Shown here: piece after piece, positions 1-12,600 of the stretch
Numbering within the stretch: position 1 is the first letter of the stretch
Layout of the letters: every line of letters begins with the position of its first letter
Assembly (NCBI RefSeq): GCF_027111255.2
Contig: NZ_CP114285.2
Coordinates: 2,046,001 to 2,110,000 of the forward strand
Direction of reading: 5' to 3'
DNA: 64,000 nucleotides
DNA from: Flavobacterium flavigenum
Lineage (GTDB): Bacteria > Bacteroidota > Bacteroidia > Flavobacteriales > Flavobacteriaceae
The notes under the pieces: model-generated
Told to the model about the DNA's origin: nothing
The model's input: the letters and a program-made list of their open reading frames with translations, nothing else
Database searches by the model: none
Made by a program: the position numbers and the translations under genes

Positions 1-3000
1 GCCATGATGATTCTGTTGGAAACCCTACAACCTGTTCAGATGTATGCCTTAACAAGTGGCCCGACACAACCGGAGTTTAACGCCTTTACCCCTATTGGTA
101 CATCTGATATGGTAGATTTAACGAATGGAGATTTTAATTACAATATCCCAATCATGGATGTAGGCGGATACCCACTGAACCTCTCCTACAAGTCAGGAAT
201 CACAATGGATCAGGAAGCTTCTTGGGTAGGCTTAGGATGGAACCTTAATGTAGGGCAGATCGAACGCCAGGTTCGGGGATTACCGGATGATTTTAATGGC
301 GATGAAATGCTTTATGAAAATAATCTGAAAAAGAATATAACGGTAGGTACCAATTTAGGTATAAATCTGGCATTTGCAGGAACTGACAGTAAATTGTTTA
401 CAGCGGGTGCAGGTATTGGAGTAGAATATAATAATTATGAAGGTGTTTCGTTTCGTCCTTCATTTGGTGTAGGATTTAATTTAAGCGATGAAGTGGGTGT
501 TGGATTAAATTTTACAAGTTCAGTAACCGAGGGTGCCAGCGTAACCCCTTCAGTTAGTATTTCTAAAAAAATGACTACCAAAGCAAATGGTGCGGTTAAT
601 TATATTGATGGTACAGGTACAATAGGGCTAGGGCTGAATAGCAGAAAGGGAATTGAGAATCTTAATTTGTCTGCAACAGTAAAAAACAAAGCTTATGTCG
701 CAAATTGTGAATCTACCCATGATGTACAAATACAATCAAAAGGAAATATCGGAGGAAGTATTTCTTTTAACAACCAGAGTTTTACACCCAGTAAACGAAT
801 TGGATTTCAAAATTATAGTTTTAGTTTCAATGGCGCTGTGGGTGTTGAAGCCTGGTTCTTAGAGCCGCAGTTTCAAATGACCGGATACGGATCTTATCAG
901 GAAATTGCACCTGAGTATAAATATCGTCCAGAAAAAGCCTTTGGTTATGAATACACTGAATATAAGAAGAAACAATCAGGAATACTGGACTTTAACAGGG
1001 AATATGAAAGAAATGTTTCTGAAAACACCACTGCGCTTCCAGTCACAAACTACACCTACGACACTTATAATATTGAAGGACAAGGTGTATCCGGAATGTT
1101 TAGGCCGTATCGTTCAAAAGTAAGTTATGTTTATAATGATGCCGTTGTGGACAGAGGGACAGGAATTAGTACAGGAGCAGAATTTGGGATTGGGGAATTA
1201 CTGCATTGGGGTTTTGACTTTAAAAAAACAACTACAGTCAGTTCAACTGATGGCTGGTTTCAGAACAATAATACGATAAAACATTTAGAAGAAAAAAATA
1301 CAGATAAAAAAGCTCCCGGTTATGAACCTGTAAGTTTTAGGCTGGTTGGAAGCATGTCAGTAGATCCGGAAATTAATATTTACGACGGAATTCAAAATAC
1401 AAATCCGTTGCGATTTGGACTTGAAGGACCATCCAAAAGCAGAACCCTAACACCAAGATATTATAATGAAACCAGTAATACAAGTCAAATTCCAAGTAAA
1501 AGAACTAAACGCGTACTAAGAAATCAACTGGTTCAAAAAATCACAGACGAAGAAGCAATCAGGGACTCTAATTTCATTACAAGAAACCCCAATGCCCAAC
1601 TACATCATACAGCCGGAATGAAAGTAGTACAAAATGATGGCACCATCTATGTGTACGGAAATACCGTTTATAACACGCGAAAAGTAGAAGCAACTTTTGA
1701 CGTGTCCGGCAAAAACGGAAACAATACCTCTGGATTAGTGCCTTATAATCATCAGGACTTAACTAAAAACTACGGTAACAACAGTGACCAGTATCTAAAT
1801 AGAGTCACTACACCCCCTTATGCACATACTTATTTACTAACCTCTGTTTTGTCTTCAGATTATCAGGATACTGACAACAACGGCCCCTCGATCAATGACC
1901 TTGGGAGTTATACTAAATTTGAGTATGAAAGCAAAAATTCTAATTATAAATGGAGAATTCCGTATGAAGAAAACATGGCCACTTATAACAGAGGGCTTAT
2001 TTCTAAAAAAGAAGATGAAAAAGGAACCTATTTGTATGGCGAAAAAGAATTAAAATATTTAACCCGAATTGTCACTAAAACACATGTGGCTTTTTTTGAT
2101 CTGGATGAAAGAAAAGATGCCAGAGGTGCTCTGGGAGAAAATGGTGGTATAGGCTCAGGTTCAGGAAAAATGTATAAAATTAAATCCATAAGACTATATT
2201 CACTGCCTGAAGTATCCAATTCAGCAGGTACTATTACGGATCCGGGTGAAGATGGCGCAATAAAACCTATAAAAACGGCTCACTTTGTTTACAACTATAA
2301 TTTATGCAAAGGAATGCCAAATAATGACGGAACAGCTGGTGCCAGTGGAGAAATTAATGCAAAAGGAAAGTTAACCCTGGAACGTGTTTATTTTACCTAC
2401 AGAGGATCCAAAATGGGAAAATATACCCCATATGTTTTTGATTACGGAACTAACAATCCTAATTATGATTCAAAGGGGTTCGATATTTGGGGGAATTATA
2501 AAGAAAATCCTCTTCAAAGCGGGAACAGCGAAGTGCCTTCGGATTCGTTATCAACTACAGAATTTCCTTTTGTAGAACAAGATTTAGAAAAGGCGAAGTT
2601 ATATACGGGTTCCTGGACGTTAAAAACCGTTACTTTACCCTCTGGCGGGAAAATTTCCATCGAAACTGAAAGTGATGACTATCAATATGTCCAGAACAAA
2701 AAAGCCATGCAGATGTTTATGGTTGCGGGCTGTGGAAATAGCCCTGTTCCTCCTTCTAATATGACCAGTACATTGTATGACAGTTCAATAGCAAATAAAT
2801 ATTTATATGTACAATTAAAAAATGAATCTTCAGACTTAGACAGGGAAACGTTTGTAGATAAGTACCTAAAAGAAAATTTAGACAAGCCTATTCAGTTTCG
2901 CTTTTTATTAAATATGACAAGCAATAGCTGGCAAAAAGAATACGTTTCAGGATACTTTAAAATTAATGAAGATGGCGGAAACACCCCTATAACCATCACA

Positions 3001-5982
3001 GACCGATCAGGAGGGCCTATAGTTGCACTTCCTTTAGAATTTTTAAAGCTTGATGGCGGGACTAACCCAAACGGAGATGTTAACCCAATCGCAAAAGCTG
3101 GCTGGGGTTTTGGCCGGACTTACCTGAACAGGGTTGTCTATAGCCTGGGAGGAGACAGTGTAAATGATGATTTTACTTCAATTGTAAAAGATCTGGCAGG
3201 AAGTATTAAGGCTATTTCTGAAATCTTTAATGGTCCTAATAAAGCGTTAAAGGATAAAGGATGCGCCAGTACTTTTGACCCCAATAAATCCTGGATACGC
3301 CTTGAAAACCCTACAGGAAGCAAATTAGGCGGCGGGTTAAGAGTGACCTCGATTAAATTAAGTGACAGCTGGGGCAAAATGCTTGGCAATACAGGTGATG
3401 AAAATTCAGATCCTGATACGATGCAATATGGACAAACGTATTCTTATCTTGATGAATCTGGAAAATCATCAGGGGTTGCCACTTTTGAACCTAATTCCTC
3501 TCCTGAAAATCCTCTGGTAGAACCTTTTTATAATAATCAGGGAAATTATGCCGAAAATATTGCTGCACCAAAAGAAAACAATTACGTTGAAAAACCATTT
3601 GGTAAAGACTTTTTTCCTGCGCCAAGAATTACTTATTCGCGCGTGATAGTAAAAAACCTCGAACGTAAAGATGAGGCAAGACAGCTTATGGTAAAAAAAC
3701 ACGCCACAGGTATTGTGGTCACAGAACATTATACAAGTTATGATTTCCCAACAAAAGTTACCTATACCAAACTGGATACCAGACCGGATATAGTACCAAA
3801 TACACTGTTAGGCTCCATGATTAAAACAGGGAACGTAAGAGTAAGAAACCATCTAACGATGTCACAAGGGTATTCGATTGAAACCAATGATATGAATGGT
3901 AAAATGAAATCGCAACACGTATATTCTGAGGATCAGGCTGATTTACTTTTACAGCCAAATCCTGCTAGTCCAGCTGTCCCAACTTCGTATGTAAAATATA
4001 AATACAATGTTGATGCAGATCAAAATTTAGTTAACAATTTAGCAACAATTAATTCGGCAGGAAAGGTTGAAACGAAATTAATAGGGGTTGATTATGATTT
4101 AGTGAATGATTTTAATGAAAGTCATTCTGAAACCAACCTTATAGGATTTGATGCGAATGTCGCCACTGTTATCTTTGGTATTTTTCCTGTATTTGTACCT
4201 AAAGTTATTCCGAAATTGTCTTATCATGAAAATTTGCTGCGTACTGCAGTAACGACAAAACATGTTCACAAAACAGGTATACTGCTTGAAAAAACGGCCT
4301 ACGATTTAGGTTCTACAATAAATACTAAAAATATAGCCTGGGATGCTGATAGCGGCGAAGTTATTTTGACCCAGACTGAAAATGAATACGACGATAGCTA
4401 TTATTCTTTTACCTATCCTGCCTATTGGATGTATGACGGAATGGGAATGGCCAGTAAAAACATTGGTATTGAAGGGGAATTAATCCCAAAAACACCCGTT
4501 GCACCAATCGGTATGTCTCCGGTAGCTTTAGATGCCGGATATACACTAAAAGATTATACCGGACCTTTAACAAGCCTATTTCATGTTGGTGATGAACTTT
4601 ATATAAAGGATGGATTACTATTACCCGTAAACTATGAACCCGAATATAAACTATGGGTCATTGGTGTGAATAACAATGCTATCACCCTGATGGACCGTAA
4701 GGGAAATTATGTCAATCCATGTGCTGACCATGGGAATATTAATTTCAAAATTATGCGTTCCGGATACAGAAACCTGCAATCGGCAGCCATGTCAACCATA
4801 ACATCGATGACAAACCCGATTGCGAATGGCAATTTAAATGCAAATAGTTTTATGTATTCAGGTTCTTCAGGCATCAATCCGAGAATTATAAATGCGAGTG
4901 CTGTTGCATACAACGATTTCTGGAACCCACAAAAAGAGTCCGATTTACCATCCTATCCTGAGAGAGATCCTGCACAATATCATACATATACTGATGCTCA
5001 AGGCTTACCATATATAAGATATGATGGCAATCTTTATACAGATGAAAATGGAAACCCGAATTATCCAATTAATATTAAAGCGAATCCATATTTATGGAAT
5101 ATAAAAGGAAACTGGAAAGCGGAGAAGTCATATGCGTATTTAGCCGGGAGAAATTCAACTGCTTCCACGAACGCGAATAATCCCCGAAATGAAGGTTTTT
5201 TCAATAATTTTTCTCCTTTTTACCAACTGGCTAATGGTATCTGGACTGCAAAAACGGATAACTGGACGTATGCCAGCAGTGTGACAAAAATAAGCCCGTA
5301 TGGGGCAGAACTGGAAAACAAGGATGCCTTAGACCGCTATAGTGCCGCCCAATATGGATATGGTTATAAACTGCCAATGGCCGTCGCTTCTAACTCCAGG
5401 TATGAACAAATGGGGTTTGAAGGATTTGAAGAAGTCAAAACGGGTAAAACCAATAAGCATTTCGGATTTAATGTAGTTCCAGCCGATTTAGTTTCGACAG
5501 AATCACACACAGGTAAAAGCAGTTTAAAAGTACTAACCGGTCAGACTAAATCATTAACCCGAAAACTGTTAAAGACTTATAAAAGTTACTCAAGTGTAAG
5601 TTGTCCGATTGATCCTAACTTATTTTGCCCGGTTGTATCAATTGGTGCAAGCTATCCTCCGATGTCGGGCATGATTGTAGTTAAGCTTACGTATCCCAGC
5701 AATATAAATGGAATTATTCCAGATATCAGACATTATCCGGATTACGATTTTGGGAATTTTCCGGAAAATTTATACCGGGTTGAATTCGTTGGCAATATAG
5801 TTTATGTTGGTTTTAATAGTGAAGAAGTTTACAAACATAGAAATGGCGGACCTTTACAAGGACAACCTTTTCATACCAATGTTGATTATCATTTAATAGA
5901 TGGAACTCCTTTAATCCGCACCCAGGTGGGAATAAAGTTTGGAGAATATACCTTAAGTGCTCAATGTCCAATATCTAATTGA
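1..5982 (+). CDS. Very large RHS-like secreted surface protein, N-terminus outside the window
   Basis: The reading frame is open from base 1, so the true start probably lies upstream; the ATG at 4 is just the first one seen. About 1992 residues are visible. Residues ~38-100 contain the Bacteroidota RHS/SpvB-like opening (DLTNGDFNYNIP, GGYPLNLSY, SGITMDQEASWVGLGWNLN), followed by a long beta-rich region without clear catalytic motifs. In related Bacteroidota loci a protein of this kind is encoded just before a DUF6443/RHS protein, and here it is 13 bp from the 194-residue gene and in the same orientation as the 2950-residue rhs gene, so the three probably form one transcription unit. The role is likely structural (shell or delivery partner of the RHS toxin), which is inference. 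Family assignment is moderately sure; function is not known. Confidence 0.75.
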   Translation, partial: AMMILLETLQPVQMYALTSGPTQPEFNAFTPIGTSDMVDLTNGDFNYNIPIMDVGGYPLNLSYKSGITMDQEASWVGLGWNLNVGQIERQVRGLPDDFNGDEMLYENNLKKNITVGTNLGINLAFAGTDSKLFTAGAGIGVEYNNYEGVSFRPSFGVGFNLSDEVGVGLNFTSSVTEGASVTPSVSISKKMTTKANGAVNYIDGTGTIGLGLNSRKGIENLNLSATVKNKAYVANCESTHDVQIQSKGNIGGSISFNNQSFTPSKRIGFQNYSFSFNGAVGVEAWFLEPQFQMTGYGSYQEIAPEYKYRPEKAFGYEYTEYKKKQSGILDFNREYERNVSENTTALPVTNYTYDTYNIEGQGVSGMFRPYRSKVSYVYNDAVVDRGTGISTGAEFGIGELLHWGFDFKKTTTVSSTDGWFQNNNTIKHLEEKNTDKKAPGYEPVSFRLVGSMSVDPEINIYDGIQNTNPLRFGLEGPSKSRTLTPRYYNETSNTSQIPSKRTKRVLRNQLVQKITDEEAIRDSNFITRNPNAQLHHTAGMKVVQNDGTIYVYGNTVYNTRKVEATFDVSGKNGNNTSGLVPYNHQDLTKNYGNNSDQYLNRVTTPPYAHTYLLTSVLSSDYQDTDNNGPSINDLGSYTKFEYESKNSNYKWRIPYEENMATYNRGLISKKEDEKGTYLYGEKELKYLTRIVTKTHVAFFDLDERKDARGALGENGGIGSGSGKMYKIKSIRLYSLPEVSNSAGTITDPGEDGAIKPIKTAHFVYNYNLCKGMPNNDGTAGASGEINAKGKLTLERVYFTYRGSKMGKYTPYVFDYGTNNPNYDSKGFDIWGNYKENPLQSGNSEVPSDSLSTTEFPFVEQDLEKAKLYTGSWTLKTVTLPSGGKISIETESDDYQYVQNKKAMQMFMVAGCGNSPVPPSNMTSTLYDSSIANKYLYVQLKNESSDLDRETFVDKYLKENLDKPIQFRFLLNMTSNSWQKEYVSGYFKINEDGGNTPITITDRSGGPIVALPLEFLKLDGGTNPNGDVNPIAKAGWGFGRTYLNRVVYSLGGDSVNDDFTSIVKDLAGSIKAISEIFNGPNKALKDKGCASTFDPNKSWIRLENPTGSKLGGGLRVTSIKLSDSWGKMLGNTGDENSDPDTMQYGQTYSYLDESGKSSGVATFEPNSSPENPLVEPFYNNQGNYAENIAAPKENNYVEKPFGKDFFPAPRITYSRVIVKNLERKDEARQLMVKKHATGIVVTEHYTSYDFPTKVTYTKLDTRPDIVPNTLLGSMIKTGNVRVRNHLTMSQGYSIETNDMNGKMKSQHVYSEDQADLLLQPNPASPAVPTSYVKYKYNVDADQNLVNNLATINSAGKVETKLIGVDYDLVNDFNESHSETNLIGFDANVATVIFGIFPVFVPKVIPKLSYHENLLRTAVTTKHVHKTGILLEKTAYDLGSTINTKNIAWDADSGEVILTQTENEYDDSYYSFTYPAYWMYDGMGMASKNIGIEGELIPKTPVAPIGMSPVALDAGYTLKDYTGPLTSLFHVGDELYIKDGLLLPVNYEPEYKLWVIGVNNNAITLMDRKGNYVNPCADHGNINFKIMRSGYRNLQSAAMSTITSMTNPIANGNLNANSFMYSGSSGINPRIINASAVAYNDFWNPQKESDLPSYPERDPAQYHTYTDAQGLPYIRYDGNLYTDENGNPNYPINIKANPYLWNIKGNWKAEKSYAYLAGRNSTASTNANNPRNEGFFNNFSPFYQLANGIWTAKTDNWTYASSVTKISPYGAELENKDALDRYSAAQYGYGYKLPMAVASNSRYEQMGFEGFEEVKTGKTNKHFGFNVVPADLVSTESHTGKSSLKVLTGQTKSLTRKLLKTYKSYSSVSCPIDPNLFCPVVSIGASYPPMSGMIVVKLTYPSNINGIIPDIRHYPDYDFGNFPENLYRVEFVGNIVYVGFNSEEVYKHRNGGPLQGQPFHTNVDYHLIDGTPLIRTQVGIKFGEYTLSAQCPISN

Positions 5983-5995
5983 TAAAATATAAAAA

Positions 5996-6580
5996 ATGAA
6001 AAAAACGATATATACTTTCATCCTTTTTCTGATCATTACTTTATCCGCTTTTGCTCAAATTGATAATGAGGGATCTTTCATACCTCTTACCTCGACCACT
6101 GCACCAACAAAATATATTGTAAGCGGCTGGGTAAAAGAAACGCATACAGTATTACCTGTAACTTATGCCAACTCTTCAATAGTTGTCTCAGTAAATAATC
6201 CAGCCGTCATCAAGACCATAAACTGCGTTCCCTCCGGGGCAATTATTGATGGATGGCAGCGTATTATTGGCATTCTGGAAATTCCTCCCATAACATTAGA
6301 TTATTATAATGCAACTATCAAAATCGATTTAAATTGCAGTGGAAACACAACAAGTTGTTATTTTGATGATATACGATTCTATCCTTATGAAGGAAGTCTC
6401 AAAAGTTTTGTGTATGATGAAGACACACAAAAGTTAATGGCAGAATTAGATGAAAACAACTATGCTACTTTTTATGAATATGACTTAGAAGGAGGACTTA
6501 TCCGGATAAAAAAAGAAACCGAAAAAGGAATTTACACCATACAGGAAACCAGAAGCAGTACGGCTAAAATTACGCCATAA
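5996..6580 (+). CDS. Small secreted protein resembling the detached C-terminal module of the upstream RHS-like protein
   Basis: This 194-residue protein has a clear signal peptide (residues 1-21, hydrophobic stretch ending in AFAQ). Residues ~35-135 look like a beta-sandwich (KYIVSGWVKE ... DGWQRIIG ... CYFDDIRFYPYEG), and the end (MAELDENNYATFYEYDLEGG, then an ETEKGIYTIQETRSS tail) is the RHS/YD-type ending that, as I recall it, usually closes the preceding large protein in related loci. Here it has its own start and export signal 13 bp after the large gene's stop. Either the large gene was split and the piece gained a signal peptide, or it was always separate. It lies between the two giant RHS genes, which supports a role in the same secreted complex. 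No enzyme motif is visible. Confidence 0.7.
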   Translation: MKKTIYTFILFLIITLSAFAQIDNEGSFIPLTSTTAPTKYIVSGWVKETHTVLPVTYANSSIVVSVNNPAVIKTINCVPSGAIIDGWQRIIGILEIPPITLDYYNATIKIDLNCSGNTTSCYFDDIRFYPYEGSLKSFVYDEDTQKLMAELDENNYATFYEYDLEGGLIRIKKETEKGIYTIQETRSSTAKITP

Positions 6581-6636
6581 AAATAATTTTTCTGTTTCAC
6601 CATCAAACTTTTAACTCCCAATCAATATTAAAATAT

Positions 6637-9600
6637 ATGAACATTATATTCAAAAATTGGATCAAAAAATTTTATCTGTTTGTTGCATTTTTCTTTTCAC
6701 TGGCTTCACAAGCTCAGGTGCAGGAAGTGGAATATAGCAGTTTTACCCCAACAGCATTACGAAATTTTACTGCCGGAATCGTTTTGGATTCAGAATACAA
6801 CATCCCCAATCAAAAAAACATTGATACTTATTGCTATTTCTCCTTAGCGATAGACAATGAAAAAGTACCTTATACCGGATACAGTGTTACGGCTGCTTTT
6901 GAGTTTACCCCTTATGACCAGTCCGGAAATCTACTTCCAGCCGAAATGGTTACCAAAACCATGACTGTCAACTACAATCCTAACTTTAGTACCGTCAGCC
7001 CTGCTTTTAGCGACTTAAATTATTTTAAAATCAAAAATAAATTTGGGATTAAAGTCGCTTTGGTTTCTAACAGTATCGTAGTAAAAGATCTTTCGAATAC
7101 TGTTATTCCAACTGCTTCTGCCACAGCCCAACTGAATAACGTTACAGTAAATATGGGCTTCAAAGCCCGAAGGTATTATCCTTTGGCTACGAGTTTAATT
7201 ACTCCAACAGCAACGACAAATACTAATGGAACAGCGGTTAAAATTTCCTGGGGCGCTTTAACAGGTGCGGTTGAATATGAATTAGAATGGACATGGGTTG
7301 ATAATTACAGTGACGCAAGCAGTACAGCAGTTACCTCTCCGCAAAATATTCCGTTTACTGACCGAGATTTCGATCTGAATAATACCCGAATTGTAATCAA
7401 GGCAAATGGATCTGCAAATAATTATGAAATCCCACAAATCTACAGCAAAGGTTATCTGCTGTACAGAGTAAGAGGAATAGGCAGAAATGCCAGTAATGAA
7501 AATGCTAAAACATATGGCCTCTGGAGTTCTGGAGCCGGATTAAAAACAACTGTTGCAGACTGGCCCAATCAAATTACCATAGCCGAGCATGAAAACAATA
7601 AAAACTGGCAATTTCAGGCCAGTTATGCCGAGGATGGGAAGAAAAAAGAAATTGTTAGTTATTTTGACGGATCTCTTCGAAACCGACAAACCGTTACTAA
7701 AATCAACTCTGACAATGTTCCGGTTGTAGGTGAGGTTATATATGACACACAGGGAAGACCTGCTATTGAGGTATTGCCAACACCTGCTCCGGATAACAGC
7801 ATTCATTATTTTCCAAATTATAATTTGGTTAATGCCACTACACGATATTCTAATAAAAATTTTGATTATGGGCCAAATAACTGTACAACTACTACAGCGT
7901 CCATGACCAATACTATTTCAGGGGCAAGCAGATACTACTCGGCAAATAATGATTTCTCAACTTCTGTAAATCGAAACTTTATTCCGGATGCCAAACTGTT
8001 TCCTTTTTCCCAGACAGAATACACTCCTGACAATACCGGAAGAATTTCGCGCAAAGGAGGCGTTGGCGACAAACATAAACTGGGCTCCGGCCACGAGATG
8101 AAATATTTTTACGGAGTTCCGTCTGACATGGAATTAAACAGGCTTTTTGGATATAAAGTGGGAGAGATTTCCCACTACAAAAAAAACACTGTAATTGATC
8201 CTAATGGTCAAATATCTGTAAGTTATTTAGATCCACAAGGGAGAACAATTGCAACTGCACTTGCCGGAGCCAATTCTACCAACTTAGAGAGTCTGCCTGA
8301 GGAAACAAATACTGGCAGTCAGGTAAATGAAGATTTAACTGCCTCTAATACATTAGCAGAAAGCGGTGCATTTAAAGGCTTTCTGGATAAAAAAACAATA
8401 ACAAAGGAAATTTTAGTTTCAGACGTTATTCCCTATCACTTTAATTATACTTTAGATCAAAGCAGTTCTTTTCAGCCTGAATGCCAGACCCCTGCTTTTT
8501 CTTATCCTTTTGTTTACGATCTGGATATCTCCCTTAAAAACAATTGTGGAGAAGAACAATTGATAACTCCCGTACACCAGCCAGTAGGGACAAAAAAAAC
8601 AGATGGAATGCCGGAAGGAGTTACAATAAACAAAAGTGGCCTTATTACCCCTCAACTCACAGCAGGAAAATATAGCCTATCTAAAGAACTGAAAGTAAAT
8701 GAGAGTGCATTAAAATCTTATGCAGCACACTATGTAAAAAAACTGACTACCCCTGGTTCGTCCTGTTATATAAACCCTAATGCTTACAAGGCCGATGCAT
8801 CACTGCTAATTGAAAATTGTAAATTTAGCTGTCAAACCTGCACGGATAAATTAGGAGAAAAATCAGTATATATTCAGAATTCATTTAACGCCTATTATTC
8901 AAGTAGTTTAATTACTGTCTCGATTGCTGGTACAACCATTAATGTTCAGCTTAATGGTGCTACAAATAGTAATGGCACTGCTATTGACGCAGAAGAAAAA
9001 TCAGGCTTGACCACCCGTTTTTCTAAAGAATGGGATTTGTTAAGCAGTGAATGTAAGAAATACTGCGATCCTGATATTGTATTTGCACCTTCATGCGATG
9101 TAAATGAAGGAATGCTGTTGGCGGATGTGAGTCCAAATGGTCAATACGGAGCTACATCGAATACCTATGTTAATGATGAAAATCTTCCGGTTACACCAAA
9201 TCCTGCCTATAAAGTAAGTGTCTTTAATAATACAAGTCCGGAAAGCATAACAGGAAACCAATTATTTTATTATGCTGATAATTCGACTTCTGGAAATAAC
9301 TGGAAAAAACCCACAACATCCTACGTAAATGAGGATGAATCCATTGCATGGATTGAGTTAGAAACTACAACTGCTGCAAATGGAGAAATTACATTTGACC
9401 CTGAAATTGATAAATACAGTGATATTCCAACAACAGGTAAACTCGAAATTACAAACCCTGATGGTTCAATTACCTACAAGGTAAGGCCGCAATATCTGAA
9501 ACACAGTAAAGATTTTATTTTCAAATGGGATGATGGCTGGGCTGCCTCATTGGTAAAATATCATCCGGAATATAATTATCTGGTGTATAGCAAAGCACTA

Positions 9601-12600
9601 TGCGGAATCACAAAAACTGTTACAATGAATGGTGTTTCTGTTACCTTAAATTCAGACGATTATGACAACCGTATTCAAAACGCCACTACTTTTCTACAGG
9701 CACAATCAAATGGATTCATTGATGCCTTAACAGGTACGAATTTTGATTTAATTTATACCAATGATCCTTATTTTCAAGACTTCGCAACTATCAATTCTAC
9801 AGCTGCCACTATTGTAACTACAACGCAGCCTCTTTTAAGATATAATCCGAGCACTTCTGGAAATACCAGTATCATGTATCAGGCGCTAAAAAGCAATTAT
9901 AGCAATGGTATTACCATGTTTCAAAATGCGCTTAAAACTGTCTTGTGTTCACCTCTAAATAGTAATTGCACCTCAACATTTAGTTCAGCAACACCAGAAC
10001 AAAAAGATGCGATCTGGAACATCTATAAATCTTTATATTTGGGTTTAAAGGCCAATATAAAACACATTTATCTAAATCTTTATGCTTTAGAGAAAAAAAC
10101 ATACAATGGCTGTATTGGCTCTGAAAAGTCTAAAAATGTAGCCAATGTGCTCAGCAGCAGTTTTACGACCCAAAAAACAGCTATCAACAATGCCATCCAG
10201 TCGATTACTACTGCAGGTACCCTATGTGCCAGCAGCAGTGCACCTCTATATGCAAAGCTGGAAAGACGTTTTATTCCAACAGATTACAGTTATGATTCTT
10301 CTGCAGATCCTAATACGGTGATCATTAATGCCAAGGCCGTCAATCATTATCAGGTGTATGCCCAAACAGGGAATTGCCCTCTTTTGTCAGATTTAGATCT
10401 TTTTTTAAATAACTTTTTTAAAGATCCAATTCTTCCTATTACGTTTACTACTACAAATGCTACTTATTCAACATTTAACAAGCAATATTTAAGTACTAAT
10501 TTATTAAAAGCATTATCCCCTGGCGTTGCAATACCTACTGCTTCACTTAACATCAACTCGACTTCTTCGGGAACAAAATTAGACATTCGTTTTAGTAGTA
10601 CTACACCCAGCATCACGAGCGGCATTACAAGTTTAACTACACCATCATCTACTTACAACTGGTCTGGTTATGGCTCGAATTGGAAAATTATCAATTTAAA
10701 ACAATTTTTCTATGATAAAGCAGCTTCTACTCCCGGAAGCGGTATTTTCAAATTTAAAGTAATTGCTGAAATCAGTAACGGATCAAATGCAACAAAAACA
10801 GGTGAGATTCTCCTAACGGGAACCACTACAGCTGCAATAGGCGAATGTGGGATAAGTGGCGGCGCCGGAGAAACATTATATCCAAATGCGGATATGTCCG
10901 GACCAAATGTATGCAGCAAACAAACCCAATTTGAAACAAGTATCCTTAACTTGTTTAATGAGATCAGAACAAGTTTAAACAATACATATCTTATTTATAC
11001 TATAGCAAATAATAATCAAAGTTATTTATACAATTTTTTTGGTTCTGAAAACTCAATTTTTACCAGAGATCCTGGTAGTACGGAATTTTATTATATAAAA
11101 AAAGGAAACGTAATCGTTGCAAGCTTTTATCTTGATAGTGCTTTTCCAAACAACATAACCAGTTTTACTTCATTTACAACCTCCAATAATTCACCAAGTC
11201 ATTTTCGATTTAATTATAATATTGGAGCTCTCACTGGTACTATGGAAGGAGAAATGGAATTACCTTATAATAATTTTGACTGCCCTGTTGCAGCCCAAAA
11301 ATGTATTACGCAAACTGTAGCACCCGTTGCTTGCGATAACACAAAAAAAACAGAATATATAGAATTTATAAATGGCAAGAGCGGGGTTCCTCCTGCCCTG
11401 TCCAATTATAGTGTAGATGCTGCCAAGGTACAGTTTTGCGAAAATAATTACCAATATATCTTTGATAGTTACAAGGCTTATATCAATCAGATGAAAAGTA
11501 TTGGCATGACATCTGCACACGATATTCGTTTCAGGACTATTTCAGAATTTGGAAACACCTATCTTAATTATGGTTTTTCAGATATTGGAAATACCATCAC
11601 ACAATATTCAGCTTATTATGTGGCTAATGCAAACGATCCTAATTTATTGAACTGGAATGACTGGGTAAATACCGTCTATAGAAAAATTAACGGTCTGTGT
11701 CCTCCGGCGCCGCTCTCCAACACCTACACTATGCCACTGCCAACTGTTCAGGCAGAAAAGTGTGATCATTTTAGTATTAACATAGATGGTGCATTTGGAA
11801 ATGATATTTATAATAGTGTCATTGAAGCCAAAAAACAAAAATTCATAAAAGATTATATTGCCAAGGCAATGACCGCAACAGAGACTTTTGATATGAATTA
11901 CACCGGTAAGGAATATCAATATACCTTATACTACTATGACCAGGCTGGAAACCTTACCCAGACTGTGGCGCCTGAAGGGGTAAAACGTATGACATTGGAC
12001 AAGGCATCAAACGACAATATCAATGCGTACCGTACAGCCAATAATCCTACAGAAAATGCGGCTTTCCAGCCTCAACATACTTTTAAAACCCAATACAAAT
12101 ACAACACATTAAACCAGCTGGTATGGCAAAAGACACCGGACGGAGGCGAAACCCGCTTTGCATATGACAAGCTAGGACGAATTATTGCCTCACAAAATGC
12201 AAATCAGGCCAAGCCGGCAGCTGGATCGGTAAGATTCAGTTATACTGCCTACGATGGATTGGGCCGCATTGTCGAAGCCGGTGAAGTGCTGAACCCAAAT
12301 ACAACTGCAGCAACAACTTATACAATAAACGATGAGGGAAAATTAGTTTATGGAGGTACTGCGATAGTGAATGGCTTTACCGATAATATTGCCAGCAAAA
12401 CAGAAGTCACAAGAACCGTATATTCTGAGGATCCTGATGTAGAAAAATGGAGTCCTTATTCACCTCCAGGAGGCGGATTACCTCCAGTAATTACACGACA
12501 AGCTTCCTTTTTCTTTTCGGATAAATCAACTACTCCTGCCCTTAATAATATAAACAGGGTAACCGGTGTTTTTTATTATGATAATTATATAGCGGCGTCC

